Position numbers and translations under genes: made by a program
Shown here: positions 50,887 through 59,498 of the stretch, in pieces
Layout of the letters: each line of letters begins with the position of its first letter
Position numbering within the stretch: position 1 is the stretch's first letter
The notes under the pieces: generated by a model
Told to the model about the DNA's origin: nothing
What the model saw: the letters and a program-made list of their open reading frames with translations, nothing else
Database searches by the model: none
Assembly: GCA_038254365.1 (NCBI GenBank)
Contig: JBBSGI010000004.1
Span: 31,267-95,266, forward strand
DNA from: JAWWPG01 sp038254365
GTDB taxonomy: Bacteria; Actinomycetota; Actinomycetes; Propionibacteriales; Nocardioidaceae
Length of the DNA stretch: 64,000 bases
Direction: 5' to 3'

Positions 50887-51304
50887 AGCGGGCGCCTTTC
50901 GACTCAACGGAATTGGAACTTGTGCGGGCACCCTGCGCGATTGTCCAGATCCGCGTCGACCACGTCGTCGACACTCATCCAAACGATGCTCCGAGGCTCA
51001 GTCTGCCTCTTATACCGGAACTGCGCAAGCAGTGCAGCCAGCCCCTCCTCACGAAGCCAGCACAGCCGACACGCCTCGGCTGCCGGTGGGCGAGGGCGGT
51101 CTGGGCAGCCGTGGGGGGCGGCAAGGCCCGGAGGTTTCGAGCCATCCGGGCCTTGCCGCTCCTTGCTGTGTCTCACATCACAGGCTCACAGCGAGCTAGC
51201 CGTGGTCTCTTTGCCGCGCAGCGCAGAGAGCCACACTTGCTTAGCTCTTCTTCGTCACCGACGCGCACTAGGTTTGGCGTCAGTCGCGGGTCGGCGACAC
51301 ACCC
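50887..51304. other. Gap between the Tat gene and the secreted DUF6299-type gene
   Basis: This 418-bp region has no supported gene. It should carry divergent promoters. It contains a perfect 14-bp hairpin at 51119-51158. A 90-codon minus-strand frame (50904-51176) overlaps the hairpin and has no family features. Confidence 0.5.
51119..51158. repeat. Perfect 14-bp hairpin
   Basis: CGGCAAGGCCCGGA at 51119-51132 pairs perfectly with TCCGGGCCTTGCCG at 51145-51158 around a 12-base loop. No T run follows on either strand, so it may be a terminator of weak type or an RNA structure. Confidence 0.6.
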
Positions 51305-52234
51305 ATGAAAGTTCGACTTGGCATCTCGGCGTTGGCCGCGGCTGCGCTGGTCCCGCTCACGGCCACCGCTGCCCTCGCCGCGCCACCCGCCAACGACACC
51401 CCTGACGGAGCCGTAGCTCTCATCCTGGGTGACACGGTCCGCCAGGACACCTCCCAGGCCACGACCGATGCACGGGACGCGAAGCTCAACCAGGCATGCG
51501 GCGCGCCACACACCAACGCCAGCGTCTGGTACACCTACACCCCGAAGAGGGACGGCGCCTTCGTCCTTGACATGTCGAAGTCGGACTACGCGGGCGGCTT
51601 CCTGGCCTTCAAGGGTGCCCCCTCTGTGAAGACGTTGCTCACCTGTGGTCCGACCACGATCGGGATCAAGGGCCGTGCGGGGACGACGTACACGTTCATG
51701 GTGATCTCCGACACCAAGGTGAACGGCGGCAACCTCGTGCTCAAGTTGACCGCTGCGCCTCCCACGCCGAAGGTCATCGTTTCGCTCAACCAGAACGGGT
51801 TGGCATACGGCGATGGGACGGCCCGCTTGAGCGGGACGTTCACCTGCATGAACGCGGATTTCATCGACCTCGAGGGTCAGCTTCAACAGATCTGGCGTCG
51901 GGTGAAGATCACCGGCTACTTCGGGAAGTTCTACTCCGGCGAGGTGTGCAACGGCCGGGCGCACTACTGGAAGGCGCTCGTGACGTCCGACAACGGCCTG
52001 TTCGCTGCCGGCGATGCGACCGCGAACATGTACGCGGATGTGTGTGGCCCCTTCACCTGCCGCGAAGCGGTCGTCGACAACCAGCAGGTGACGCTCGGCG
52101 TAGGCGGGTCTCATGCGCCCATGGGACTCCAGGCCGCCGCCACACCGAGCGCGCCGAGGTCGGCCGGTTGCTCACCGACCAAACCGCTGTACAGCCGCAG
52201 CCTCGCCTGCCGGTTCGCGACGCTGCACCCCTAA
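51305..52234 (+). CDS. Secreted protein with PPC-like and DUF6299-like parts
   Basis: This 309-residue protein has a signal peptide (LGISALAAAALVPLTATAALAA). The first domain (PPANDTPDGAVALILGDTV, then NASVWYTYTPKRDGAFVLDMS) resembles PPC-type beta domains. The second (LSGTFTCMNADFIDLEGQL to AHYWKALVTSDNGLFAAGDATANMYADVC) fits DUF6299. The last 40 residues are Ser/Pro/Cys-rich and unlike the rest, so the end may have drifted. It converges on the PH-domain gene with a 4-bp overlap. Confidence 0.7.
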   Translation: MKVRLGISALAAAALVPLTATAALAAPPANDTPDGAVALILGDTVRQDTSQATTDARDAKLNQACGAPHTNASVWYTYTPKRDGAFVLDMSKSDYAGGFLAFKGAPSVKTLLTCGPTTIGIKGRAGTTYTFMVISDTKVNGGNLVLKLTAAPPTPKVIVSLNQNGLAYGDGTARLSGTFTCMNADFIDLEGQLQQIWRRVKITGYFGKFYSGEVCNGRAHYWKALVTSDNGLFAAGDATANMYADVCGPFTCREAVVDNQQVTLGVGGSHAPMGLQAAATPSAPRSAGCSPTKPLYSRSLACRFATLHP

Positions 52235-53889
52235 CCCGCGTCAACGGCCTGGGAGCCCGCCGTACGGGGCGGCGCGGCTCCCAGGTCCGCCCGGCCGGAC
52301 CCCTCCGCCTCGGTCGCGCCCCCGGAGAGACCTGGAACGCACCGGTCACCTACCCGACGAAGATCCTCAACGGGCAGATCGAGCAGGCGGTAGGACTGGC
52401 GTCCCGCCGCGGTGGTCGCGACCAGGGTGGCGACGCCCACCCGACGCTGGAAGAAGGAGCGCTGCACGTTCCACCCGATGATCGCGTCGTTCTCGAGGAT
52501 GGCTCGCTTCCGCACGAGGGACCCCGACTGTGTACTGAGGAACCCGTCCTGCACCAGATGGCCAAGGTTGCGGTTGCGGTCCGCCGCGAGCGGTACGGCG
52601 ACCGGGACCGCGACCAGGACAAGCAGCCACTCCCAGCCACCGACACCCAGCAACCCCCAGAGCAGCCCGACGGTCACGACGAGCCCGAGAGCCCCCGACA
52701 GCGCCCGGGTGTACCGGCGACGACGTGCCGTTGTTCCGTGCCCGACCAGCCGTGCCGCGACCAGGTCAGGTCTGCCGATGACCACGCCCGCGACCCGTCG
52801 CGCCTCGGCTAGCGGCGCGTCCGGGAGCAGCACCGTGCCGCCCCGGCCGCCAATCGCCTCCCCGCGACCCGCCGCCGGGAGCCCGGTCGCGATCGCCACT
52901 GTCCGGGCACCGCCCACCACCCTGAGCAGCAGGGGCTCGCTGATCGCCACCCCGCGCAGCCGCTTCACCTCGATGCTCGTCGCCCTGGTGGTCAGCAGGC
53001 CGCGGGCGACATGGAAGGTGCCACCGCAGTGCCGGGTCAGGCGGAAGTTCCAGTACGCGAGCACATAGCGCGCCGTAGAGGCGAGACCGATGAACACAAT
53101 GGCCGCGAGAGCGGCCTCGACGACCGCCAACGGAAGGGACACCCGACCGAGCTGCCGGATGACGGCACGCAGGGGCCCGAAGCTCTCCACGTCGACCTGG
53201 CCCTCAGACACCAACCGCCAAGCAAAACCCGCGATGGCGAGTCCGGTAAACGCCCCCGACAGGGTGAACGGCGCAAACCGGATCCACCCCGGGCGCAGCC
53301 TGGCGATCTCCACCTCATGGGCCGGCGTCTCATACCCCACCTCCGACGCTGCCACCATGAGGTCTGGCCGCGGCGCCGTGGTTGCCGTGCCGTCGGCTGC
53401 CCCTGAGCGGTGCAAGAGCTCCCCCCGCAGCCGCGCCGCGTCGCCGGCCGGCAGCCCGTCCAGCCGCAGCTCCGACTTGCCGTGGCGGTCCGAGACCCCG
53501 GTTCCGATCTCGACCCTGGCCAGGCCGAGGGCCCGATGCAGGAAGTGGGCGGTGACGTCGACCGTCCGCACCCGGTCCAAGCGCGCGGTGAGGGTGCGGC
53601 GCCGCAGCAACCCCTCGCGGATCTGCACCTGGTCCGAACCCACCCGATAGCGGGTCGTGAACCACCGCGACACCGAGAGGGCCGCCACGATGGCCGCGCC
53701 GGCGAGGCCCCACAGCTCACCGTTGCCTGACCCGGCCCCGGCCCCCGCGAAGAACACGGCGAGCAGCGCCGGGACGGCGCGTCCGACTTCCTTGACGGGA
53801 TGGATGAGCAGCATGCGCGGGCTGAGCCGACGCCAATCCTCCCCCTCCTCCGCTGCCGTGGATCCGGGCGCGAAGACGTCGGCCGACAT
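52231..53889 (-). CDS. PH-domain membrane protein (YdbT-like)
   Basis: This 552-residue membrane protein has three bacterial PH-like (bPH_2) domains, each after a pair of helices. The first is RYRVGSDQVQIREGLLRRRTLTARLDRVRTVDV, the second LTRHCGGTFHVARGLLTTRATSIEVKRLRGVAI, and the third near FLSTQSGSLVRKRAILENDAIIGWNVQRSFFQRRVG. It forms a pair with the next upstream gene (ATGA overlap). YdbST in Bacillus protect against antimicrobial compounds. Confidence 0.85.
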   Translation of the reverse strand: MSADVFAPGSTAAEEGEDWRRLSPRMLLIHPVKEVGRAVPALLAVFFAGAGAGSGNGELWGLAGAAIVAALSVSRWFTTRYRVGSDQVQIREGLLRRRTLTARLDRVRTVDVTAHFLHRALGLARVEIGTGVSDRHGKSELRLDGLPAGDAARLRGELLHRSGAADGTATTAPRPDLMVAASEVGYETPAHEVEIARLRPGWIRFAPFTLSGAFTGLAIAGFAWRLVSEGQVDVESFGPLRAVIRQLGRVSLPLAVVEAALAAIVFIGLASTARYVLAYWNFRLTRHCGGTFHVARGLLTTRATSIEVKRLRGVAISEPLLLRVVGGARTVAIATGLPAAGRGEAIGGRGGTVLLPDAPLAEARRVAGVVIGRPDLVAARLVGHGTTARRRRYTRALSGALGLVVTVGLLWGLLGVGGWEWLLVLVAVPVAVPLAADRNRNLGHLVQDGFLSTQSGSLVRKRAILENDAIIGWNVQRSFFQRRVGVATLVATTAAGRQSYRLLDLPVEDLRRVGDRCVPGLSGGATEAEGSGRADLGAAPPRTAGSQAVDAG

Positions 53890-54419
53890 CAGGTGGCGTC
53901 ACCGGGGTCCGACGTGGTCCGAGACGTCAGGTCACCCACCAGCCGCTCGGCCACGGCCCGGTCGAGCCCGTTGATCTTCAGCGGCCCCGCTGCGGATGCC
54001 GTCGTGATGGTGACGTTCGCGAGCTTGAGCACCTGCTCGAGCAACCCCCGGTGGCTGTCCACCGTCTGGATCCGCGAGATCGGGGCGATCCGCCGTTCCT
54101 GGTTGAGCCAGCCGGTCTGGGTGTACGCCGCGTGCGCCGTCGTCTCCCAGCGGTGGACGGCGTACCGCCACCTCGGCATCACCACGACGTACCCCGCGAC
54201 GACGCAGGCGCTCACCGCGACGACCAGCCAGCGGCCCTGTGGGATCACCGAGCCATTCCAGAACAGGAGGGCCCATTCGACCACGCCGATGACGACGCCC
54301 GTCGTGACGGCCCGCAAGGTCCAGTAGGCGATCGCGCGGCGGCTCACCTGGTTCGCCGGTGGCCGAAGGTCGAGCCCGGGCGTCGACGCGGCAGGTGCAG
54401 ACGGGGCAGGTGCGGACAT
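53889..54419 (-). CDS. PH-domain membrane protein (YdbS-like)
   Basis: This 176-residue protein has two helices followed by one bPH_2 domain (MPRWRYAVHRWETTAHAAYTQTGWLNQERRIAPISRIQTVDSHRGLLEQVLKLANVTI). A Pro/Ala-rich N-terminus precedes the first helix. It is the first gene of the two-gene operon with the YdbT-like protein. Confidence 0.87.
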   Translation of the reverse strand: MSAPAPSAPAASTPGLDLRPPANQVSRRAIAYWTLRAVTTGVVIGVVEWALLFWNGSVIPQGRWLVVAVSACVVAGYVVVMPRWRYAVHRWETTAHAAYTQTGWLNQERRIAPISRIQTVDSHRGLLEQVLKLANVTITTASAAGPLKINGLDRAVAERLVGDLTSRTTSDPGDAT

Positions 54420-54518
54420 GACCCCATGGTGTCACCGGCGCGAAAGCGCCCGCGAGATCTCCCCGTCGGCCCGGTCCGGCGACACCGCCGTGAGCCGGCG
54501 CGATGACGGTCAGCGGGG

Positions 54519-55595
54519 TCAGCGCTCGGCGAGCTCGGCCGCGACCACCTCGGCGATCTGCGCCGTGTTGAGCGCCGCCCCCTTGCGGAGGTTGTCACCG
54601 CAGATGAACAGCTCGAGCGTGTTCGGGAAGTCGAGCGCCTGGCGGAGCCGGCCGACGAAGGTGGGGTCCGCCCCGACGACGTCCGCGGGCGTGGGGAAGT
54701 CGCCATGCTCCGGGTCGTCGAGCACGACCACGCTGGGCGCCTCGACGAGCACCTGCCGAGCGTCGGCGACGGAGATCTCCCGCTCGAATACCGCGTGGAC
54801 CGACAGCGAGTGGGTAGTCACCACCGGGACCCGCACACAGGTCGCCGACACCTTGAGGTCCGCGATGCCGAGGATCTTGCGCGACTCGTTGCGGACCTTC
54901 AGCTCTTCGCTGGTCCATCCGCCGTCGCGAAGAGACCCCGCGAGGGGTACGACGTTGAGCGCGAGAGGCGCCGGGAACGGCGAGTCGTCGCCCAGCTTGT
55001 TCGCGATCATCCCCCGTACGTCGCCGGCCGACTGCCCGACGCAGCGGTGGCCGGCCACCACCTCGAGCTCGTCGTACAGTCGCTCGATGCCCACCTGCCC
55101 GGCACCGGACGCCGCCTGGTACGACGAGACGACGAGCTCACGCAGTCCCCACCGCGCGTGCAGGGCGCCAAGCGCATCCATCATCGTCAGGGTCGTGCAG
55201 TTGGGGTTGGCGATGATGCCCCGCGGACGGTGGCGGGCGGCGCGGGCGTTGACCTCGGGCACCACGAGCGGTACGTCATCATCCATCCGGAAGGCGCTCG
55301 AGTTGTCGATGACGACGACGCCCTTGGCGGCGGCGAGGGGTGCCCATGTCCTGGAGACGTCATCCGGTACGTCGAACATCGCCACGTCGACACCGTCGAA
55401 CACCTGCTCGGTGATCTCCTGGACGACGAGGTCCTCTCCTCGGCAGCGCAGCACCTTGCCGGCCGAGCGCTCCGACGCGATCAGCACGATGGTGCCCCAC
55501 ACGTCGACCCGACGGGAGAGGATCTCCACCATCACCGAGCCCACGGCACCAGTGGCTCCGACCACCGCCAGGGTGGGCTTGTCCTCGCCTCTCAT
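54519..55595 (-). CDS. asd: Aspartate-semialdehyde dehydrogenase
   Basis: This 358-residue enzyme makes aspartate semialdehyde for lysine, threonine, methionine and diaminopimelate. NADPH-binding VVGATGAVGSVMVEIL is at the N-terminus, the catalytic Cys is in ANPNCTTLTMMDAL, and the substrate Arg/His blocks follow (SYQAASGAGQVGIERL, VRVPVVTTHSLSVHAVF). It overlaps lysC by 4 bp (ATGA) as a two-gene operon, the normal actinobacterial arrangement. Confidence 0.97.
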   Translation of the reverse strand: MRGEDKPTLAVVGATGAVGSVMVEILSRRVDVWGTIVLIASERSAGKVLRCRGEDLVVQEITEQVFDGVDVAMFDVPDDVSRTWAPLAAAKGVVVIDNSSAFRMDDDVPLVVPEVNARAARHRPRGIIANPNCTTLTMMDALGALHARWGLRELVVSSYQAASGAGQVGIERLYDELEVVAGHRCVGQSAGDVRGMIANKLGDDSPFPAPLALNVVPLAGSLRDGGWTSEELKVRNESRKILGIADLKVSATCVRVPVVTTHSLSVHAVFEREISVADARQVLVEAPSVVVLDDPEHGDFPTPADVVGADPTFVGRLRQALDFPNTLELFICGDNLRKGAALNTAQIAEVVAAELAER

Positions 55596-56860
55596 CGACC
55601 GGTGCCCCCGTAGACGACGGCGGCGATGTCGCTCGCCTCGAGGTCGAAACTGCGGTGGGCGGCGGCCACCGCGACGTCGACGAGGTCCTCGTCGACGATC
55701 ACCGAAATCCGGATCTCGGATGTGGAGATCATCTCGATGTTGACGCCGACCGACGCGAGGGCGCCGAAGAACGTGGCGGTCACCCCCGGGTGCGTGCGCA
55801 TGCCGGCGCCTACCAAGGAGACCTTGCCGATGCGGTCGTCGTACAGCAGCGCCTCGAACCCGACCTCGTCCTGCAGCCGGGACAGCGCCTCCATGGCGAC
55901 CGCCCCGTCCTCGCGCGGGAGCGTGAAGGAGATGTCGGTGCGCCCAGTCTCCGCCGCGGAGACGTTCTGGACGATCATGTCGATGTTGATGCCGGAACCG
56001 GCCAGCGCCTCGAAGATCCGGGCTGCCTCACCCACCTTGTCGGGAACGCCCACGACGGTGATCTTCGCCTCGCTGCGGTCGTGCGTGACCCCGGCGATGA
56101 TGGCTTGCTCCACGGCTTCCCCTTCGGCGCGGGTGCCGACCCACGTGCCGGGCAGCGTCGAGAACGACGACCGGACGTGGATGGGCATCTTGTAGCGTCG
56201 CGCGTACTCGACGCAACGCAGGTGCAGGATCTTGGCGCCCGAGGCACACATCTCGAGCATCTCTTCGTAGGAGATCTGCGGAATTTGCCGCGCCATCGGC
56301 ACAATTCTCGGGTCGGCGGTGAAGATCCCGTCGACGTCGCTGTAGATCTCGCAGATCTCGGCCTCCAAGGCGGCCGCCAGCGCGACCGCGGTGGTGTCGG
56401 ACGCGCCGCGGCCGAGCGTGGTGATGTCCTTGGTCTCCATCGACACGCCCTGGAACCCGGCGACGATCGCGATGTGACCCTCGGCCAGCGCCTGCTCGAT
56501 CCGGCCGGGCGTGATGTCGATGATCTTGGCCTTGCCGTGCGCGGAGTCGGTGATGACGCCCGCCTGGCTGCCGGTGAAGGACTTGGCGTGATGTCCGAGG
56601 TTGGCGATCGCCATCGCCAGCAGCGCCATCGAGATGCGCTCGCCGGCGGTCAGGAGCATGTCGAGCTCCCGCGCGGGGGGCACCGGTGACACCTGCAGGG
56701 CCAGTTCGCGCAGCTCGTCGGTGCTGTCACCCATCGCCGACACCACGACACACACGTCGTACCCAGCCTTCTTGGTGGCGACGATCCGCTGCGCCACCCG
56801 CTTGATGCCCTGCGCGTCGGCCACGGACGATCCGCCGTACTTCTGCACCACGACACTCAT
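55592..56860 (-). CDS. lysC: Aspartate kinase
   Basis: This 422-residue kinase is the first step of the aspartate family. The N-terminal motif VVQKYGGSSVADAQGIKRVA, TLGRGASDTTAVALAAAL and SDVDGIFTADPRIVP mark the kinase domain. Two ACT domains follow (ITVVGVPDKVGEAARIFEAL, VSLVGAGMRTHPGVTATFFGAL) for feedback control. GGAGG precedes ATG 56860. An internal GTG near the ACT domains could make the beta subunit known from this group, but this is not proven. Confidence 0.96.
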   Translation of the reverse strand: MSVVVQKYGGSSVADAQGIKRVAQRIVATKKAGYDVCVVVSAMGDSTDELRELALQVSPVPPARELDMLLTAGERISMALLAMAIANLGHHAKSFTGSQAGVITDSAHGKAKIIDITPGRIEQALAEGHIAIVAGFQGVSMETKDITTLGRGASDTTAVALAAALEAEICEIYSDVDGIFTADPRIVPMARQIPQISYEEMLEMCASGAKILHLRCVEYARRYKMPIHVRSSFSTLPGTWVGTRAEGEAVEQAIIAGVTHDRSEAKITVVGVPDKVGEAARIFEALAGSGINIDMIVQNVSAAETGRTDISFTLPREDGAVAMEALSRLQDEVGFEALLYDDRIGKVSLVGAGMRTHPGVTATFFGALASVGVNIEMISTSEIRISVIVDEDLVDVAVAAAHRSFDLEASDIAAVVYGGTGR

Positions 56861-57084
56861 GGGGGGCCTCCGCCGCCGACCCGGCGACGGTCACAGTCAG
56901 CCTCCGGCACGCGCACCACGTCGCGGCTCCTTCGCTGTCGGTGACTTTGAGCCCGGTACGCCTCATCCTAACGAGCCTCCGGGCCAACCCGGGGGAGCGC
57001 TCATGCGTCGGGTAGCGGAAGGGCCCGACTCCGCCAAGCCGACTCTCGGGCGCGAGATCAGCTGCTGTCCGGCTTACCCCTCGG

Positions 57085-57654
57085 CTAGCCCAGCTCGTCG
57101 GCCGCGGCCAGCCTGGAGGCCTCGACCTCACCGATCTCGTCGGCATCGAGGCGGTCGTGGGCGATCACCGACTGCATGGCACGGAGTACGGCGCTGGCCT
57201 CCGGGCCCCAGCTCGAGACGTAGGAGAACTGCCACCACCACAGCGCCTCCGCCACGTTTCCGGTTCGGAAGTGTTGCAGAGCGTGGGCCACGCTGGCCGC
57301 GATGTCGGCGATGTCGTCGGAGACCCGGGAGTGGACCAGCTCGGGTGGGTCGATGTAGGGGTCGAACACCTCGGTGAAGTCGTCGACACCCTCGAGCAGC
57401 TCCGCCAGACGGCGCCGGATCGCGTCGAGATCCGGGTCGGGACCCGCATCGGGCTCGAACTGCTCAGCGGGCACGAAGTCCTCATGTACGCCGAGCCGAG
57501 CGCCGGCGAGCAGCAGCTGGCTCACCTCGAGCAGCAGGAGCGGGACGGCGGTGCCGCGGTCGCCCTCGCGGGCGATCTCACGGACGGCGAGCAAGAAGCT
57601 CTGCGCCTGGTCGGCGATCGCCTGCGCCAGGTCTTCCACGTCACTCGGCACCAC
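57085..57654 (-). CDS. DUF5063 domain protein
   Basis: This acidic protein of about 189 residues directly follows recR. GTG 57654 behind TTGAGGAG is the chosen start; an ATG at 57702 is in frame but lies within recR. Family blocks: FLLAVREIAREGD, RVSDDIADIAASVAHALQHF and WWWQFSYVSSWGPEASAVLRAMQ. Conserved Trp and Tyr residues suggest a ligand pocket. Constant linkage to recR hints at a DNA-repair role, but none is shown. Confidence 0.85.
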   Translation of the reverse strand: MVPSDVEDLAQAIADQAQSFLLAVREIAREGDRGTAVPLLLLEVSQLLLAGARLGVHEDFVPAEQFEPDAGPDPDLDAIRRRLAELLEGVDDFTEVFDPYIDPPELVHSRVSDDIADIAASVAHALQHFRTGNVAEALWWWQFSYVSSWGPEASAVLRAMQSVIAHDRLDADEIGEVEASRLAAADELG

Positions 57655-57664
57655 GTGATGCTCC

Positions 57665-58267
57665 TCAAACGTCGTCAACGGATCTTCTCCCTTCGAAGGC
57701 ACGCCCGAGCGTGACTTCGTCGGCGTACTCTAGGTCGCCGCCGACCGGGAGGCCACTCGCCAGCCGGGTCACCCGCAGGCCCATCGGTCGCAGCAACCGG
57801 CTGAGGTACGTGGCGGTGGCCTCACCCTCCAGGTTCGGGTCGGTGGCCAGGATGACCTCGGCGATGGACTCATCCGCCAGCCGGACCATCAGCTCCTTGA
57901 TCCGCAGGTCGTCGGGGCCAATGCCCTCGATGGGGCTGATCGCGCCGCCAAGCACGTGGTAGCGGCCGCGGAACTCTCGGGTGCGCTCGACGGCGACGAT
58001 GTCCTTGGGCTCCTCGACGACACACACGACGGACAGGTCACGCCGCGCGTCGAGGCAGATGCGGCAGCGTTCGGCTTGCGCGACGTTGCCGCAGATGTCG
58101 CAGAAGCGGACCTTGTCCTTGACCTCGAGCAGCACGGTGGCCAGCCGTTTCACGTCGACCACGTCGGTATTGAGAATGTGGAACGCCAGCCGCTGGGCGC
58201 TCTTCGGCCCGACCCCGGGCAGCCGCCCGAGCTCGTCGATGAGGTCCTGGACTACGCCTTCGTACAC
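57665..58267 (-). CDS. recR: Recombination mediator RecR
   Basis: This 200-residue protein has an N-terminal helix-hairpin-helix (LIDELGRLPGVGPKSAQRLAFH), a four-cysteine zinc finger (FCDICGNVAQAERCRIC) and a Toprim domain (VCVVEEPKDIVAVERT, then ATDPNLEGEATATYLSRLL). It acts with RecF/RecO to load RecA. Start is GTG 58267, with TAGGGT about 35 bases upstream as a possible -10 box. Confidence 0.97.
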   Translation of the reverse strand: MYEGVVQDLIDELGRLPGVGPKSAQRLAFHILNTDVVDVKRLATVLLEVKDKVRFCDICGNVAQAERCRICLDARRDLSVVCVVEEPKDIVAVERTREFRGRYHVLGGAISPIEGIGPDDLRIKELMVRLADESIAEVILATDPNLEGEATATYLSRLLRPMGLRVTRLASGLPVGGDLEYADEVTLGRAFEGRRSVDDV

Positions 58268-58361
58268 CGCTGCCTGTCCGCTCGCCGGATGAGGCCATCA
58301 CCCTACAAGGCTGCGCTGACTACACGGCCGCGCCAACCGTCGTACTCGCTGCGCAGCAACC

Positions 58362-58414
58362 GGATTCGTCCGACCGAGCCAGGCTAGAAACCCCGCACCG
58401 GGTCGGACGAACCC
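58362..58414. repeat. 53-54 bp inverted-repeat element, copy 3a
   Basis: This 53-bp unit has a left arm GGATTCGTCCGACC and a right arm GGTCGGACGAACCC. It differs from copy 3b by two or three bases only. The units start 62 bp apart and are separated by 9 bp. Confidence 0.85.
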
Positions 58415-58423
58415 CCAACCACC

Positions 58424-58476
58424 GGATTCGTCCGACCGAGCCAGCCTAGAAACCCCGCACCGGGTCGGACGAATCC
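58424..58476. repeat. 53-54 bp inverted-repeat element, copy 3b
   Basis: This is the best-preserved copy: a perfect 14-bp inverted repeat, GGATTCGTCCGACC / GGTCGGACGAATCC, around a 25-base loop. It ends 9 bp before the stop of the desaturase gene. Confidence 0.88.
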
Positions 58477-58485
58477 GCTGTCGGG

Positions 58486-59427
58486 TCAGCGGCGAGCGGC
58501 CAGGCGAGCCTTGAGGGCATCCCGCTTCTGCACGAAGCGGGCGGCCGAGGTGTCCAGCTCGGCGAGGAACTCCGCCAGCTCGGTGCGCGCCTTCTCGCCT
58601 TCTCCGGACAGCCCCTCCATCTCGAACACCTTGCAGTAGCGCAGCACCGGCATGACCACGTCGTCGTGGTGCTGTCGCTGGTCGTAGATGCCCTCGACGG
58701 CCATCTCGACCGCCTTGCGCTGGAAGCCGGGGATGCCCGCACCGGGCATCTCGAACGTCTTGACCACGTCGAGGATCGCCTGCATGGTCTGGTCGGGGGC
58801 GATCTGCAGCGAGGCGTTGAGCAGGTTGCGGTAGAAGATCATGTGCAGGTTCTCGTCGGTGGCCACCCGCGCGAGCAACCGCTCCGCCATCGGGTCCTCG
58901 GTGAACTTCCCGGTGTTGCGGTGCGACACCCTCGTGGCGAGCTCCTGGAACGACACGTAGGCCAGCGACCGTACGAGGTCCTGGGCGTGCGCGGACTCGT
59001 AACCGGCCGACATGTGGGTCATCCGGAACCGCTCGAGCTCCACCGGGTCGACCATGCGCTTGACCAGCATGTAGTCGCGCATCACGATCGCGTGCCGGCC
59101 CTCCTCCGCGGTCCACCGGTGCACCCACTCTCCCCACGCGGCGTCGCGGCCGAAGATCACCGCGATCTCGTGGTGGTAGCTGGGCAGGTTGTCCTCGGTG
59201 AGGAGGTTGACGATCAGCGCCGAGCGCGCAACGTCGGGGATGGCGGCGTCGTCGGGGGACCAGGGGTCACCTTCCATCAGGCCGTCGAAGTTCCGCCCCT
59301 CGCTCCAGGGGACGTAGTCGTGGGGGAACCACTCCTTCGCCACGGAGTAGTGCCGGTTCAGCTCCCCTTCCACAACCTGCTCGAGCTCCCGCAACAGGTC
59401 GGTCTGACTCAGTTCTTGCTGGGGCAT
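58486..59427 (-). CDS. Acyl-ACP desaturase (ferritin-like di-iron, DesA type)
   Basis: This 313-residue fatty-acid desaturase type 2 carries the metal ligands TEDNLPSYHHE, AEEGRHAIVMRDY and TDENLHMIFYRN (the second di-iron motif is DENLH). It should place a double bond in acyl-ACP or acyl-CoA. GAGAGG precedes ATG 59427. A palindromic operator overlaps its promoter, so control by an acyl-CoA-sensing TetR protein is likely. Confidence 0.92.
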   Translation of the reverse strand: MPQQELSQTDLLRELEQVVEGELNRHYSVAKEWFPHDYVPWSEGRNFDGLMEGDPWSPDDAAIPDVARSALIVNLLTEDNLPSYHHEIAVIFGRDAAWGEWVHRWTAEEGRHAIVMRDYMLVKRMVDPVELERFRMTHMSAGYESAHAQDLVRSLAYVSFQELATRVSHRNTGKFTEDPMAERLLARVATDENLHMIFYRNLLNASLQIAPDQTMQAILDVVKTFEMPGAGIPGFQRKAVEMAVEGIYDQRQHHDDVVMPVLRYCKVFEMEGLSGEGEKARTELAEFLAELDTSAARFVQKRDALKARLAARR

Positions 59428-59446
59428 CCGGGACCTCTCGATTCGC

Positions 59447-59468
59447 TTACCTACGTTCCCGTAGGTTA
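59447..59468. promoter_or_regulatory. TetR-type palindrome over the desaturase promoter
   Basis: ACCTACG-TTCC-CGTAGGT (59449-59466) is a perfect 7-bp inverted repeat with a 4-bp spacer, 22 bp upstream of ATG 59427. TAACCT on the minus strand lies inside it and can serve as -10 box, so a bound repressor would block transcription. Confidence 0.7.
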
Positions 59469-59498
59469 CACGCTCCGGCCCGCCGGCGAGCGTCGATC

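Noticed and set aside
50904..51176. 90-codon minus-strand frame in the gap before the secreted protein gene
   Set aside because: It overlaps the perfect hairpin, has no ribosome site, and its composition is like non-coding shadow frames.
48575..52234. Genomic island inserted at tRNA-Pro
   Set aside because: No integrase and no repeated tRNA end were seen between 48.7 and 52.2 kb; the tRNA has its own terminator and a conserved neighbour.
58362..58476. CRISPR array
   Set aside because: Two units only, each an inverted repeat with nearly identical loops; no variable spacers and no cas genes in the window.
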